Positions 15,803 through 24,550 of a stretch of 37,635 bases of DNA are shown here, piece by piece. The notes beneath the pieces are model-generated. The model did not search any database. It was not told the origin of the DNA and saw only the letters and a program-made list of their open reading frames with translations. Source of the stretch: SAR202 cluster bacterium (lineage in GTDB: Bacteria > Chloroflexota > Dehalococcoidia > Lucifugimonadales > UBA1123); NCBI GenBank assembly GCA_030752795.1, contig JASMDM010000060.1, positions 1 to 37,635 on the forward strand, in the 5' to 3' direction. The translations under genes were made by a program, and so were the position numbers. Positions within the stretch are counted from its first letter, which is position 1. Every line of letters begins with the position of its first letter.

Positions 15803-16465
15803 CTATCTGATCGAGTCGAGCAACGCCCGAACGGCTGCGATCTCCCGCCCTTCACGGACCGGGCTAAACACCGACAGGGCAGTCTCCAGGTCGGCGACGG
15901 CCTTTGCGGTTTCGCCCTCGTCAATGTAGAGCCGAGCTCGGGCGACGTACGTCGGACCGTACTCCGGTTCGAGACCGATTGCGGTGTCGAAGTCCTTGAG
16001 CGCCAAGCCCAATCTTTCGTCGCCGTAAAAAGCGAGGCCGCGGCCGTGATAGGCGCGAGCGAATTCGGGAAGCTTCCTGATGACCAGTCCGAACGCGGCT
16101 ATCGAGTCGTCGAACTCCTGGACCTCGAGCAGCCGCACGGCCCGGCTGTACTCAAACAGCGCGGCGATTTGAGGCGTCGCGGTCGGAGAAGGCTCCGGCG
16201 TCGGTGTGGCGGTGGGTTCGGGCGTCGAAGTCGGCTCCGGTGTGGCGGTTGGCGGCGCCGGCGTAGCCGTGGGTTCAGGCGTCGCGGTTGGCGGCGGGGG
16301 AACGGCGGTCGCGGTGGCCGTCGGCGTCGGTTCCGGCGTCGGCTCCGGTTCGGGGTCGAAGCAAGCAGCCAGTGTCAGCATAGCGACGACGAGGAATGCC
16401 GCCAATGTTCGGCCGGCGTTGACGTTTTGCATCTGACCTTGCCATGTCTGGACGAACCGGTTCAT
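15803..16465 (-). CDS. Lipoprotein with Pro/Thr repeat linker and TPR domain
   Basis: This 220-residue predicted lipoprotein has a hydrophobic signal ending in the lipobox LAAC, whose cysteine would be lipidated and anchor it outside the membrane. Next comes a linker of about 65 residues made of repeated PEPT/TATP units, then at least three tetratricopeptide-like helical pairs (about 100-215, for example AYHGRGLAFYGDERLGLALKD). Such a layout holds a protein-interaction module away from the membrane. The first ATG (16465) gives a long n-region; the ATG at 16432, with AAGG upstream, gives a more usual 23-residue signal and may be the true start. Partners are unknown. Confidence 0.85.
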   Translation of the reverse strand: MNRFVQTWQGQMQNVNAGRTLAAFLVVAMLTLAACFDPEPEPTPEPTPTATATAVPPPPTATPEPTATPAPPTATPEPTSTPEPTATPTPEPSPTATPQIAALFEYSRAVRLLEVQEFDDSIAAFGLVIRKLPEFARAYHGRGLAFYGDERLGLALKDFDTAIGLEPEYGPTYVARARLYIDEGETAKAVADLETALSVFSPVREGREIAAVRALLDSIR

Positions 16466-16683
16466 CTATTCCACCCTCATCGCGCACGACGTCGGTTGGC
16501 GCCGACATGCCTGAGTATCGCTGCCGAAACGGAGCGTAGCGAGTTCCGGGCGTGAGACCGAGTCGAATTGGACGGCGGTCTCTCCGTCAGGCCGCCGGGA
16601 TTCTGTCCTGCGTCGGGGCTTCCGCTCGCATGACAATAATTCTACCACCGACGCCTGCGCGCCGTTTTCACTCTCGCCACTAC

Positions 16684-16714
16684 TTGACAACCCATCCCCC
16701 TGAGGCCCGACAAT
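16684..16714 (+). promoter_or_regulatory. Possible promoter of the gamma-CA gene
   Basis: A perfect TTGACA (16684-16689) is followed after 19 bases by GACAAT (16709-16714). Spacing is long and the -10 weak, but the position, about 45 bases before the ribosome site of the carbonic anhydrase-like gene, is right. Confidence 0.35.
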
Positions 16715-16775
16715 CGGTGGGTCGGCCAGGCGGCGGACCGGCACACAATCATCGGGTTAATTGAGGAGAGACGCT

Positions 16776-17300
16776 TTGATACGAAGTTTGGACGGCATTT
16801 GGCCCAAGATTCATCCGACAGCCTACATCAGCGAGGCGGCGTACGTGGTCGGCGACGTCGAAATCGGCGAGGGCTCCAGCCTTTGGCCAGGGACCGTGGT
16901 TCGGGCCGACATGGGCAAGATCACGATCGGTAAGTTCACCTGTGTTCAGGACAACTCGGTCGTCCACGGCGACGACGACGTGGTCATCGGCGACAACGTG
17001 GTAATCGGGCACCGGGTGCTGTGCCACGCTAAGAACGTCGGTGACCGTGCGCTTCTCGGCAACGGCGCGGTGATCAACGACGGCGTAGTGATCGGCGACG
17101 ACAGCGTCCTGGCGTCCGGAACGGTCGTCCTCGACAATATGGAAGTCGCCGCGCGGTCCATCGTTGTTGGCATTCCGGGCCGTGTGCGCGGCGAGATTCA
17201 AGAGCGCCACGTCGAGCTCACGAAGTACTACTGCGACATCTACATCCACAAGGCCGAGCGGTACAAGAAGCAGGGGAACCTAGAGTCGGAACGACCGTAA
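16776..17300 (+). CDS. Gamma-carbonic anhydrase-like hexapeptide-repeat protein
   Basis: This 174-residue left-handed beta-helix protein of the gamma-carbonic anhydrase/YrdA class interconverts CO2 and bicarbonate or serves an assembly role. Hexapeptide repeats (IGEGSS, IGKFTC, IGDNVV, IGDDSV) run from about 20 to 140. Candidate zinc ligands are H64 in VVHGDD and H79 and H84 in IGHRVLCHA. A C-terminal helix follows. The start is TTG at 16776, seven bases after GAGGAG; the TTG at 16761 precedes that site and is rejected. CO2 chemistry would fit the nearby formate dehydrogenase, but that gene runs convergently, so no operon link exists. Confidence 0.9.
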   Translation: MIRSLDGIWPKIHPTAYISEAAYVVGDVEIGEGSSLWPGTVVRADMGKITIGKFTCVQDNSVVHGDDDVVIGDNVVIGHRVLCHAKNVGDRALLGNGAVINDGVVIGDDSVLASGTVVLDNMEVAARSIVVGIPGRVRGEIQERHVELTKYYCDIYIHKAERYKKQGNLESERP

Positions 17301-17797
17301 AACGCGGAGAGTGGTAAGGCTTGGCCGTGAACCGCCAGAGCACCGTCGCCTGCCGCTGGTTCCTTCGAAGACATCGGAGGGTCCGTTGAACAACTGGCGG
17401 CCTGGCTCGTGGAACCGCCGGCGGCATGTGAGCCTTGACGCGCAACGGCTTGATTCAGGCCGGTTCGGAGGCCGCACCTGCCAAACTGCCATGAGTGGGT
17501 CAGCGTCCGAGGCACATCTCCCGGCGGCGCCTACACCTCTGCTTTTTTGAGAGGCACTGCACGTCAGAGGAATCCAGAGGGTCCTACTCTGGCAAGGGGC
17601 TTGGGGGATGTGCCCCCAGGCACAAAACCCATGCGGGCGGGCGGGTGGGCACGACAACCCTGCCGATACCGAGCCGGCAGTCGATGCGGTTGTTCGCCGT
17701 CTGACCCACGATCCCAGTGTTCGAGCCGTCTTGGCGCCCTGACTGGCGGCAGGCGCGGCTCTTCCCGATGCACGGCGAGCCACAAAGCTCGACGACG
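17301..17797. other. Spacer between convergent genes, with repeat C
   Basis: This 497-base stretch between the gamma-CA gene and fdhA holds one good copy of repeat C (17573-17650). A TTTTTT run at 17544-17549 has no strong stem directly before it. No gene is apparent. Confidence 0.5.
17573..17650 (+). repeat. GC-rich hairpin repeat C, best copy
   Basis: The order is TCCAGAGGGTCC, ACTCTGGCAAGGGGCTT, the hairpin GGGGGATGTGCCCCC, then ATGCGGGCGGGCGGGTGGGC. TCCAGAG can pair with CTCTGG and GGGGG with CCCCC, so the unit would fold into two stem-loops in DNA or RNA. Confidence 0.75.
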
Positions 17798-20506
17798 CTA
17801 CCCGAGTTTCTCGAAGCGCACCGCGCAGACCTTGTACTCGGGAATCCGTGACGCCGGGTCCAGCGCCGCGTTGGTCAGGAAGTTGGCCGCGTGCTCCTGA
17901 AGTTTCACGAACGGCACGAACAACTCCCCGGGTCGCTGGTTGTCGGAGTATCGGGCGCGGGCCTCGAGATCGCCTCGTCGCGACCGAATCCGCACCCACT
18001 CGCCGTCTGTGATGCCGTACTTGTCGCCGTCATCTGCATGGATGGCGATTTCGAGCTCGGGCACGCGCTCAAGCAGCGTCGGTGCCCGGCGTGTAAGCGT
18101 TCCGCCGTGCCAGTGGTACAAGATTCGACCCGTGTTCAGGATCAGCGGGAACCGCTCCGACGGCATCTCTTCGGCTGGCGGGCCTTGATCGAAGGCAACG
18201 AACTTCGCTCGCTGTCCGCGCGGGAAATCGGACTCGTAAAGGTATCGAGTGCCCGGATGGTCGGCGTCCGGGCAGGGCCACTGTATCCCGCCTTCGTTGT
18301 CGAGGCGGTCATAGCTGAGACCGGCGACGATCGGCATGACTCCCGCCATCTCGTCGAATATCTCGGACGCGTTTTCGTAACTGAACTCTTTCTCCAGGCC
18401 CAGGCCAAGGCGCGCCGATAGCCTGCGTCCCAGATCCGAAAGAATGTCCCAGTCCGGGCGGCTTTGGCCGACCGGCGGGACGACCTGACGGACGCGTTGC
18501 AAGCGTCGCTCCGAGTTCGTGAACGTGCCTTCTTTTTCCGCGAACGACGCCGCAGGTAGAACCACGTCCGCAAGCATAGCCGTCTCGTGCAGAAACAGAT
18601 CTTGGACGACCAGGAAGTCTAATTTGCGAAAAGCCTCATCGGCGTGGTTGAGATCGGGTTCGCTGAGGAGGGGGTTTTCGCCGACGACGTAGGCGGCTTG
18701 CATGCGACCGTCGTGCATGGCCTCGATCATGTCCGTGACCGCCATGCCGGGCTTCGACGGCAGGCTGCCGCCCCAAGCGCGCTCGAAAGCCGGGACCGTG
18801 TCCTCGCCGATGACCTGGTAGCCGGGCAGGAAGTTCGGTAGTCCGCCGATGTCGGAGCACCCCTGGACGTTGTTCTGGCCCCGCAACGGGGAGATGCCCG
18901 AACCCGGGCTGCCGAGCTGGCCTGACACGAGCGCCAGGTTCACCAACCCGTGAGCGTTGGCGGTGCCGTTCGTGTGCTGGGTGACCCCCATGCCCCAGAT
19001 CAGGCACGATCCGGAGAACGGTGGCGACGCGAAGAAGCGAGCGGCGCGGACGATGTCGGCGGCCGGCACACCTGTGATGGACTCGGCGTACTCCGGCGTG
19101 TACTTGTCGATGACGCTCCGCCACTCGTCGAAGCCCTCGGTCCGGTCCGCGATGAATCGCTTGTCGGCCAAGCCTTCGTCGAGGACGGCCTTGGCGACGG
19201 CGTTCAGGAGCGCCACGTCCGTACCGGGTCGTGGTCGCAGCCAGACCTCGGCCAGGTCGCACATCTCGGTGCGGCGCGGATTAATGACGATCAGTTTGGC
19301 GCCTCGCTCGACGATCGCCTTGCGAATGCGCGCGCCGATGACCGGGTGGTTGGAGCTGGGGTCGGACCCGACCACCATCAGGCAGCCGGCGTCCTCGTAG
19401 TCGGCATACGAGTTGCTCGTTGCCCCGCTGCCCAGCGAGGCCATCATCGCCACGACAGACGACGAGTGGCACAAGCGGGCGCAGTGATCGATATGGTTGG
19501 ACTTCATCAAGAGCCGCGCGAGCTTCTGCTGAACGTAGCCGTCCTCGTTCGTCGCCTTCGCCGAGCACAGCGTGCCGAACGAATCACCGTCGTAACCGGC
19601 CAGCCGGTCCGCGACGTAGTCGAGCGCCTCGTCCCACGACGCTGGCGTCAGCTCGCCGTCAAGGCGTATCAACGGCTCGGTCAACCGGTCTTCGTGGTTG
19701 ACGAATCCAAAACCGAACCGGCCTTTGACGCACAGGCGGCCGAGGCTCGATTGGTTTTCAGGGTCTTCCAGAACTTCGATGATGCGGTTTTCGGAATCGA
19801 CCTTCGCTTTGATTCCGCAGCCCACTCCGCAGTACGGGCAGGTGGTGTCGACGACGCGGGCCGGTTGCTCGACGGGCGACTTCAGGCGGATGGCGCCGGT
19901 CGGGCAGACCGACAGGCACTGGCCGCAGGACGTGCATGCGCTCTCGAGCAGCGGCAGGTCGAACGGTGTGGCGACTTTCGTGTCGAAGCCTCGGTGCGCG
20001 AAGCTGATCGCGCCGATGTGCTGGACCTCGTTGCATGCCGTGACGCACCGCTCGCAGAGGATGCATCTGCTATGATCGAGCACGAAGAACGGCGTCGAGT
20101 CGTCGGTTTCGTACGTGCGGCGCTCGCCTTCGAAGCGATCGCCGGAGACGTTCAGTTCTCGGGCCCACTTGCCCAGTTCGCAGGCGGAATCGGGGCCGTC
20201 GTGGGGGCATTCGGAGTCGTGGTCGGAGAGCAGGAGCTCGACGACGAGCTTTCGCGCCCGCGCGGTGCGCTCGTTGTCCGTCTCAATGGTCATGTTGTTC
20301 GTGGCTTGGGTCGAACAGGATGCCGTCAGCGTCCGAGCGCCCTCGACGCCGACGACGCACAGACGGCACGCGCTGGACGCGGGCAAGTCTTCGCGGTAGC
20401 AAAGGTGCGGGATGTCGATTCCAGCGGTCTTAGCCGCCTCCAGGATGGTCGCGCCGTCCGGGACGACGACCTCTTGGCCGTCGATTTTGAGCTTGATCTC
20501 AGTCAT
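17798..20506 (-). CDS. fdhA: NAD-linked formate dehydrogenase, molybdenum catalytic subunit
   Basis: This 902-residue subunit oxidises formate to CO2 at a Mo/W-bis-MGD site. The N-terminal [2Fe-2S] domain has C36, C47, C50 and C64. A NuoG-type cluster site follows with H96, C100, D103 and C109, where Asp replaces the usual second Cys. Two ferredoxin motifs come next (C148-C158 and C191-C201), then the [4Fe-4S] of the catalytic domain (CPYCGVGC, with C259). C346 in CARLCHSSS, followed by His, is the metal ligand, so cysteine stands where some relatives use selenocysteine. The ATG has GGAGG upstream and overlaps the nuoF-like stop (ATGA). With the two diaphorase subunits it would pass electrons to NAD+. 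Confidence 0.93.
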   Translation of the reverse strand: MTEIKLKIDGQEVVVPDGATILEAAKTAGIDIPHLCYREDLPASSACRLCVVGVEGARTLTASCSTQATNNMTIETDNERTARARKLVVELLLSDHDSECPHDGPDSACELGKWARELNVSGDRFEGERRTYETDDSTPFFVLDHSRCILCERCVTACNEVQHIGAISFAHRGFDTKVATPFDLPLLESACTSCGQCLSVCPTGAIRLKSPVEQPARVVDTTCPYCGVGCGIKAKVDSENRIIEVLEDPENQSSLGRLCVKGRFGFGFVNHEDRLTEPLIRLDGELTPASWDEALDYVADRLAGYDGDSFGTLCSAKATNEDGYVQQKLARLLMKSNHIDHCARLCHSSSVVAMMASLGSGATSNSYADYEDAGCLMVVGSDPSSNHPVIGARIRKAIVERGAKLIVINPRRTEMCDLAEVWLRPRPGTDVALLNAVAKAVLDEGLADKRFIADRTEGFDEWRSVIDKYTPEYAESITGVPAADIVRAARFFASPPFSGSCLIWGMGVTQHTNGTANAHGLVNLALVSGQLGSPGSGISPLRGQNNVQGCSDIGGLPNFLPGYQVIGEDTVPAFERAWGGSLPSKPGMAVTDMIEAMHDGRMQAAYVVGENPLLSEPDLNHADEAFRKLDFLVVQDLFLHETAMLADVVLPAASFAEKEGTFTNSERRLQRVRQVVPPVGQSRPDWDILSDLGRRLSARLGLGLEKEFSYENASEIFDEMAGVMPIVAGLSYDRLDNEGGIQWPCPDADHPGTRYLYESDFPRGQRAKFVAFDQGPPAEEMPSERFPLILNTGRILYHWHGGTLTRRAPTLLERVPELEIAIHADDGDKYGITDGEWVRIRSRRGDLEARARYSDNQRPGELFVPFVKLQEHAANFLTNAALDPASRIPEYKVCAVRFEKLG

Positions 20507-22431
20507 CGGCTCGTCCTCCCGGCGCGCACGAGCGCTCGGTCGCCCATCGCCAATACTTCGGGAACAGGTTCTCCCGAGATGACCCTCACCGCGTCGAACC
20601 GGGGCGGACACGCCAGCACGCAAACGCCGCACTTCGTGCAGAGCTCTCGGTCGATGACGTGTATCACGTCCTTGTCGCCTTCGATCGCGTCGACCGGGCA
20701 CTGCCGCATGCAGATCAGGCACGCCTGGCACTTCTCCGGGTCGATGTAGAACTCGATCAGCTCCTCGCACACACCGCCTGAACACCGTCCGTTGACGATG
20801 TGGTCCTCGTACTCGTCGCGGAAGAAGGCCAGGGTCGTTAGCACCGGGTTCGGCGCCGTCTGGCCGAGGCCGCACAGGCTGCCGTCTTTGGTGCCTTCGG
20901 CGAGCTCGACCAGCAGGTCGATATCGCCTACTCGGCCTTTGCCCTCGGTGATGCGGGTCAATATCTCCAGCATCCGCTTGGTCCCGATTCGGCATGGGAC
21001 GCACTTGCCGCATGACTCGACCTGCGTGAACGCCAGGAAGAACCGGGCGGTGTCCACCATGCAGGTGTCCTCGTCCATGACGACGATGCCTCCGGAGCCC
21101 ATGATTGCGCCGATGGACTCGAGCGCCTCGTAATCGAGCGGCAGATCGAGGTGCTGGTCCGGAACGCAGCCGCCGGACGGTCCGCCCATCTGCACGGCTT
21201 TGAACGCCCGCCCGCGCGGGATGCCGCCGCCTATGTCGTAAATTACTTCGCGCAGCGTGATGCCGATAGGGACCTCGACCAGGCCGGTGTTTTCGATCTT
21301 TCCGGCCAGCGAAAATATCTTCGTGCCCTTGCCGCGCTCGGAGCCGACCTCGGAATACGATTCCGGGCCGCGAAGGATTATCAGCGGCACGTTGGCGAAC
21401 GTTTCGGTGTTGTTGATGTTGGTCGGCTTGCCCCACAGGCCCGACTGAGCGGGGAAGGGAGGTCTGGGACGAGGAACGCCACGCTGGCCCTCGATAGACG
21501 CCATTAGCGCCGTCTCCTCGCCGCACACGAACGCTCCCGCGCCTTCGCGAATCTCGATCTCGAAGTCGAATCCGGAACCGAGTACGTTCGGTCCGACGAG
21601 TCCGAGCTCGCGCGCCTGTTCGATGGCGGTTTTAAGGTGTCGCACGGCGATCGGATACTCGGCCCTAACATAGATGTAGCCCTTGCCCGCGCCCATGGCA
21701 TATGCAGCGATGGCCATGCCCTCGAAAATCGCGTGCGGGTCGCCCTCGAGCACCGCGCGGTCCATGAACGCGCCGGGGTCTCCCTCGTCGCCGTTGCAGA
21801 CGACGTACTTCGTGTCGCCGGGCGCGCTTCGTACGAACCCCCACTTCATGCCGGTGGGGAAGCCGGCGCCGCCACGTCCTCGGAGACCTGAGTCGGTAAC
21901 CTCTTTGACGATCTCTTCGGGCGACATGTCGAACAGCGCCCTCGCCAGGGCCGCGTATCCGTCGCGAGCGATGTAATGCGAGATGTTAGTCGGGTCGATG
22001 ACGCCGCAGTTTCGCAGCACTCGCTTTGTCTGACCCTTGTAAAATGGCACTTCGCCGGCCTCGACGACCCTCTGCCGGCTCTCGGGGTCGCGATACAGCA
22101 ACCGGCCGATCGCCTCGCCGTCACGAAGCGTTTGCGTCACGATGGCGGACGCGTGTTTGGGGCTTAGCTCCTGGTAGAAAATCCCCTGTGGCTCGATGGA
22201 AGCAACCGGCGCCTTGGCGCAGAATCCCTGGCAGCCAGTCTCGCGGACCTCGATCTGGCCGTCCAGTCCCTCGTCGGAGATCGACGCGATCAACGCGTCT
22301 CTGAGCTCGTCCGCGCCCTGGGCACGGCATCCCGTCATGCAGACAGAAACGCGGGTTCGCGTCGCGTCCATTTCACCCGCCAATCGGACGCTCAACTCCC
22401 TAAGTTCCCCCATGCCATTCAGTCTCGCCAT
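20503..22431 (-). CDS. nuoF: NuoF-like diaphorase subunit of the formate dehydrogenase
   Basis: This 642-residue flavoprotein links the dehydrogenase to NAD(H). The N-terminal thioredoxin-like [2Fe-2S] domain has C31, C35, C67 and C71. The FMN/NADH-binding core follows (GRGGAGFPTGMKWGF, GDEGDPGAFMDR), then an SLBB segment and the [4Fe-4S] motif ESCGKCVPCRIG with SLCGLG. The C-terminal tail holds two ferredoxin motifs, CQACLICMRQCP and CTKCGVCVLACP. This extended form, with fused 2Fe-2S and ferredoxin domains, is typical of soluble formate dehydrogenases and hydrogenases and not of complex I. It overlaps both neighbouring genes by one to four bases, so the three are one operon. Electron bifurcation with ferredoxin is possible but unproven. 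Confidence 0.93.
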   Translation of the reverse strand: MARLNGMGELRELSVRLAGEMDATRTRVSVCMTGCRAQGADELRDALIASISDEGLDGQIEVRETGCQGFCAKAPVASIEPQGIFYQELSPKHASAIVTQTLRDGEAIGRLLYRDPESRQRVVEAGEVPFYKGQTKRVLRNCGVIDPTNISHYIARDGYAALARALFDMSPEEIVKEVTDSGLRGRGGAGFPTGMKWGFVRSAPGDTKYVVCNGDEGDPGAFMDRAVLEGDPHAIFEGMAIAAYAMGAGKGYIYVRAEYPIAVRHLKTAIEQARELGLVGPNVLGSGFDFEIEIREGAGAFVCGEETALMASIEGQRGVPRPRPPFPAQSGLWGKPTNINNTETFANVPLIILRGPESYSEVGSERGKGTKIFSLAGKIENTGLVEVPIGITLREVIYDIGGGIPRGRAFKAVQMGGPSGGCVPDQHLDLPLDYEALESIGAIMGSGGIVVMDEDTCMVDTARFFLAFTQVESCGKCVPCRIGTKRMLEILTRITEGKGRVGDIDLLVELAEGTKDGSLCGLGQTAPNPVLTTLAFFRDEYEDHIVNGRCSGGVCEELIEFYIDPEKCQACLICMRQCPVDAIEGDKDVIHVIDRELCTKCGVCVLACPPRFDAVRVISGEPVPEVLAMGDRALVRAGRTSR

Positions 22432-22913
22432 CAGCCTTGCTCACTTTGGGCGGCATAGCTCTTGACGATTTCGCGTGCTTCGACCGGATCGAGTTTGCCG
22501 TGGAACGAGCCGTCGACTACCACCACGGGCGCCAGGAAGCACGTGCCGACGCAGGCGACTGTTTCGAGCGAAAACTGCATGTCCTCGGTCGTGCCGTCTT
22601 GCTCGATGCCTAGGTGGTCGGCGAGCGTCGACAAGATGTACGAGCTGCCGCGCACGTGACAGGCCGTTCCACGACAGACCTGGACGATGCTCCTACCGCG
22701 CGGCGTCAGATAGAACTGAGAGTAGAAGGTGGCGACGCCGTAGATCCGGTTGAGCGGGATCTGTGCGGAGCGAGACAGGCGAGTCAGGACCTCTTTCGGA
22801 AGATACCCGTAAGCCTGCTGCGCTTCCTGCAGCATGGTAATGAGGGCGTCGTCTTGAGACCGATGTCTATCGACGATCTCGTCGACGGACGAGAGATCTA
22901 ATTGGGTGGTCAA
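22431..22913 (-). CDS. nuoE: NuoE-like [2Fe-2S] subunit of the formate dehydrogenase
   Basis: This 160-residue protein is of the 24-kDa NuoE/HoxE type. It has an N-terminal helical bundle (ITMLQEAQQAYGYLPKEVL) and a thioredoxin-like fold with cluster ligands C80, C85, C121 and C125 (CRGTACHVRG, CVGTCFLAP). It would relay electrons within the diaphorase module. It starts with TTG at 22913, set by AGGAG seven bases upstream, and its stop shares a base with the next start (TGATG). It is the first gene of the formate dehydrogenase operon. Confidence 0.93.
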   Translation of the reverse strand: MTTQLDLSSVDEIVDRHRSQDDALITMLQEAQQAYGYLPKEVLTRLSRSAQIPLNRIYGVATFYSQFYLTPRGRSIVQVCRGTACHVRGSSYILSTLADHLGIEQDGTTEDMQFSLETVACVGTCFLAPVVVVDGSFHGKLDPVEAREIVKSYAAQSEQG

Positions 22914-23112
22914 TTCGGCACTCCTGAAATGGCGTCATTGGTTGCAAATTGGTTCCACGAATTGCGGAGCGTGCTGAAGCGAGGCGGTGGTTCGACTGGA
23001 TCATCACGAACGGAAAGACATGTTGCGTTCGCCCGGCGGACGATGCACGCGAAAGTACTGGTTCGCTTCAAGCCAAGGGTGAAATTTGTACGGTGGTCGG
23101 GCGTTCCGTAGG

Positions 23113-23131
23113 GGAGGGTTTCAAACCCTCC
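23113..23131. repeat. Palindromic repeat D, copy 1
   Basis: GGAGGGTTTCAAACCCTCC is a perfect 9-base inverted repeat around one central base, preceded by CGTAGG. The same unit occurs 106 bases to the right in the opposite sense. Confidence 0.8.
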
Positions 23132-23218
23132 TGCCAGGTTCCGCCACCATGATCGTTTGTTGCGCGGGTACAACGTGCTCATCTGTTTGTTCGCGGAAGT
23201 TATCCACGCAACGGACCG

Positions 23219-23237
23219 GGAGGGTTTGAAACCCTCC
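23219..23237. repeat. Palindromic repeat D, copy 2
   Basis: GGAGGGTTTGAAACCCTCC is followed by TCTACG. Its reverse complement reads CGTAGAGGAGGG, matching the left flank of copy 1, so the two copies are inverted with respect to each other and enclose about 87 bases. Confidence 0.8.
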
Positions 23238-23475
23238 TCTACGAAGTCGGATCGCGAAGCTGTCTGTCGTGGGTAGGATCGCGTTGCACGACTATAGGCC
23301 AACCGATTGGAATGCAGCTGGGTGTTCGCCCAGGGCCTGAAAGCAATCACCGTTGCTTGGAAGTTGAGACGCATCGAGACCCCGGCGTCGTCGGGACTTG
23401 TCGAAAGGTTGTTGAACGATCCTTCACTATTGAGCGAGCCACCAAACTCGTACACGAGCACGCAATCGTAACGAG

Positions 23476-24108
23476 TCATCGCGCAGTGTGCTCGGCCGCG
23501 GCCAACGCACGCGCGCGGTCGAGATCGGCCTGGGTGTTGACGTTGAAGAAGCTGAAGCGGTCGGGGTCGATCGCTTCGACCTCGCTCTGCCGCAACCGGG
23601 CGATGCGAACGTCGCCGAAGAAGCTGGCGATCTTGAGCTCGTCGGCGTCGAGCCGGGACTTGATGTGCGGCAAGCATGATCTTGAGTATGCCGCGTGGGT
23701 CGGTTCAGGTCGGTCGTCGAGGTATGGAACCACGGCGTCGTGTCCATGTCGCTCGTTCAGGATGCGTCTCAACAGCGGTAGGCTCAGAAACGGCATGTCG
23801 CACGCCACGACAATGCACCAGTCCGTTTCTGCCGCGCTCAGACCGGAGTAGATTCCTCCGAGCGCGCCTTTGTCGGGAAAGACGTCGGTCACGCCTCGCG
23901 CCCACGACGGCAGTCCGAGTTCGTCGGATCGATCGACGTCGCCGAACACGACCACCGCTTGTTCCGCAACCTCTGCGAGTCTATCCAGCACGCGCTCGAT
24001 CAGCGAACGCCCGTCGACCTGCTCAAGCGCCTTGTTGCGCCCGAGCCGCCTGCTCATACCGCCCGCGAGGACGACGCCTGTGATCTCCGACGATCGCTGC
24101 ATTCCCAT
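23476..24108 (-). CDS. mobA: Molybdenum cofactor guanylyltransferase
   Basis: This 210-residue nucleotidyltransferase adds GMP to molybdopterin, making the guanine dinucleotide form used by DMSO-reductase-family enzymes such as the formate dehydrogenase encoded next to it. The N-terminal signature VLAGGMSRRLGRNKAL is the family P-loop-like motif. DVFPDKGALGGIYSGL and VACDMPFLSLPLL are also diagnostic, and FFNVNTQADL stands near the C-terminus. Start at 24108 or two codons later; neither has a strong ribosome site. It lies upstream of the nuoE-nuoF-fdhA operon on the same strand. Confidence 0.93.
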   Translation of the reverse strand: MGMQRSSEITGVVLAGGMSRRLGRNKALEQVDGRSLIERVLDRLAEVAEQAVVVFGDVDRSDELGLPSWARGVTDVFPDKGALGGIYSGLSAAETDWCIVVACDMPFLSLPLLRRILNERHGHDAVVPYLDDRPEPTHAAYSRSCLPHIKSRLDADELKIASFFGDVRIARLRQSEVEAIDPDRFSFFNVNTQADLDRARALAAAEHTAR

Positions 24109-24550
24109 AACAGAATTCAGGCTAACACAACGTTGACGAGGCGACTATGAAATAGGTATGAAAATGGCTTTGGAGGTCAGCCCGCAGGTGAAGAATCTGG
24201 TCGCAGAACACACCATGCCGCCCGAAAGACCCCAGATGCTTCTTTTTCGCCGGGACGGCCGCAGGGCAAGAAACGTTGAGCACAAGGTACATGGTCGGCG
24301 ACCATCAGACCCGGAGCGACGCTTGCGTGTGGGTGACCCCTCGACAGGCTCAGGGCGAACGGATGGGTGCGTGGCTCATCATGGACGGATGCCCTCATCA
24401 CGAGCAGCGTTGAGCATAACTTGTTAACTTGAGGACGATCAGGGGCATGCCCAGTGCCCAATCCTCGAAACGGCGGTGGCAGCCCCCGCAAATAATCTCA
24501 TGCCACCGGTGCGCAGCCGCCCCGCACGCCGTCGACCGGCGTTCGTGACA
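24109..24550. other. Spacer filled by the composite repeat
   Basis: The 442 bases between fhs and mobA are mostly the second A+B composite element (24174-24417). No gene is seen. Confidence 0.5.
24174..24417 (+). repeat. Composite repeat A+B, copy 2
   Basis: Module A (GAAGAATCTGGTCGC at 24190) is followed by a stretch containing AAGAAACGTTGAGCAC, module B (24338-24362) and the same tail GTGCGTGGCTCATCATGGAC to GCGTTGAGCA. Order and spacing equal those at 8257-8528. The left end of module A is more diverged here. Confidence 0.75.

Larger units (their letters stand above)
22914..23475. other. Spacer upstream of the formate dehydrogenase operon
   Basis: This 562-base gap between mobA and nuoE-like holds the two palindromes at 23113-23131 and 23219-23237. 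An open frame on the minus strand passes through the palindromes and is not credible. No clear promoter for the operon was found. Confidence 0.5.

Noticed and set aside
15605-16555. Plus-strand open frame with a Gly/Arg-rich end
   Set aside because: It is the mirror of the lipoprotein gene; the Gly/Arg run is the complement of the Pro/Thr linker codons.
17544-17549. TTTTTT run as a rho-independent terminator
   Set aside because: No adequate GC-rich stem directly precedes it on either strand.
18950-20749. Long plus-strand open frame of about 600 codons
   Set aside because: It lies antisense to fdhA, whose domains are unambiguous. High G+C produces such mirror frames.
20507-21526. Continuation of the fdhA reading frame upstream of 20506, giving a chain of over 1200 residues
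   Set aside because: It overlaps the well-supported nuoF-like gene in another frame, has arginine-rich non-protein-like composition, and the ATG at 20506 has its own GGAGG site.
22910-23677. Minus-strand open frame between mobA and the nuoE-like gene
   Set aside because: It passes through both palindromes and overlaps mobA; no ribosome site and no recognisable protein.
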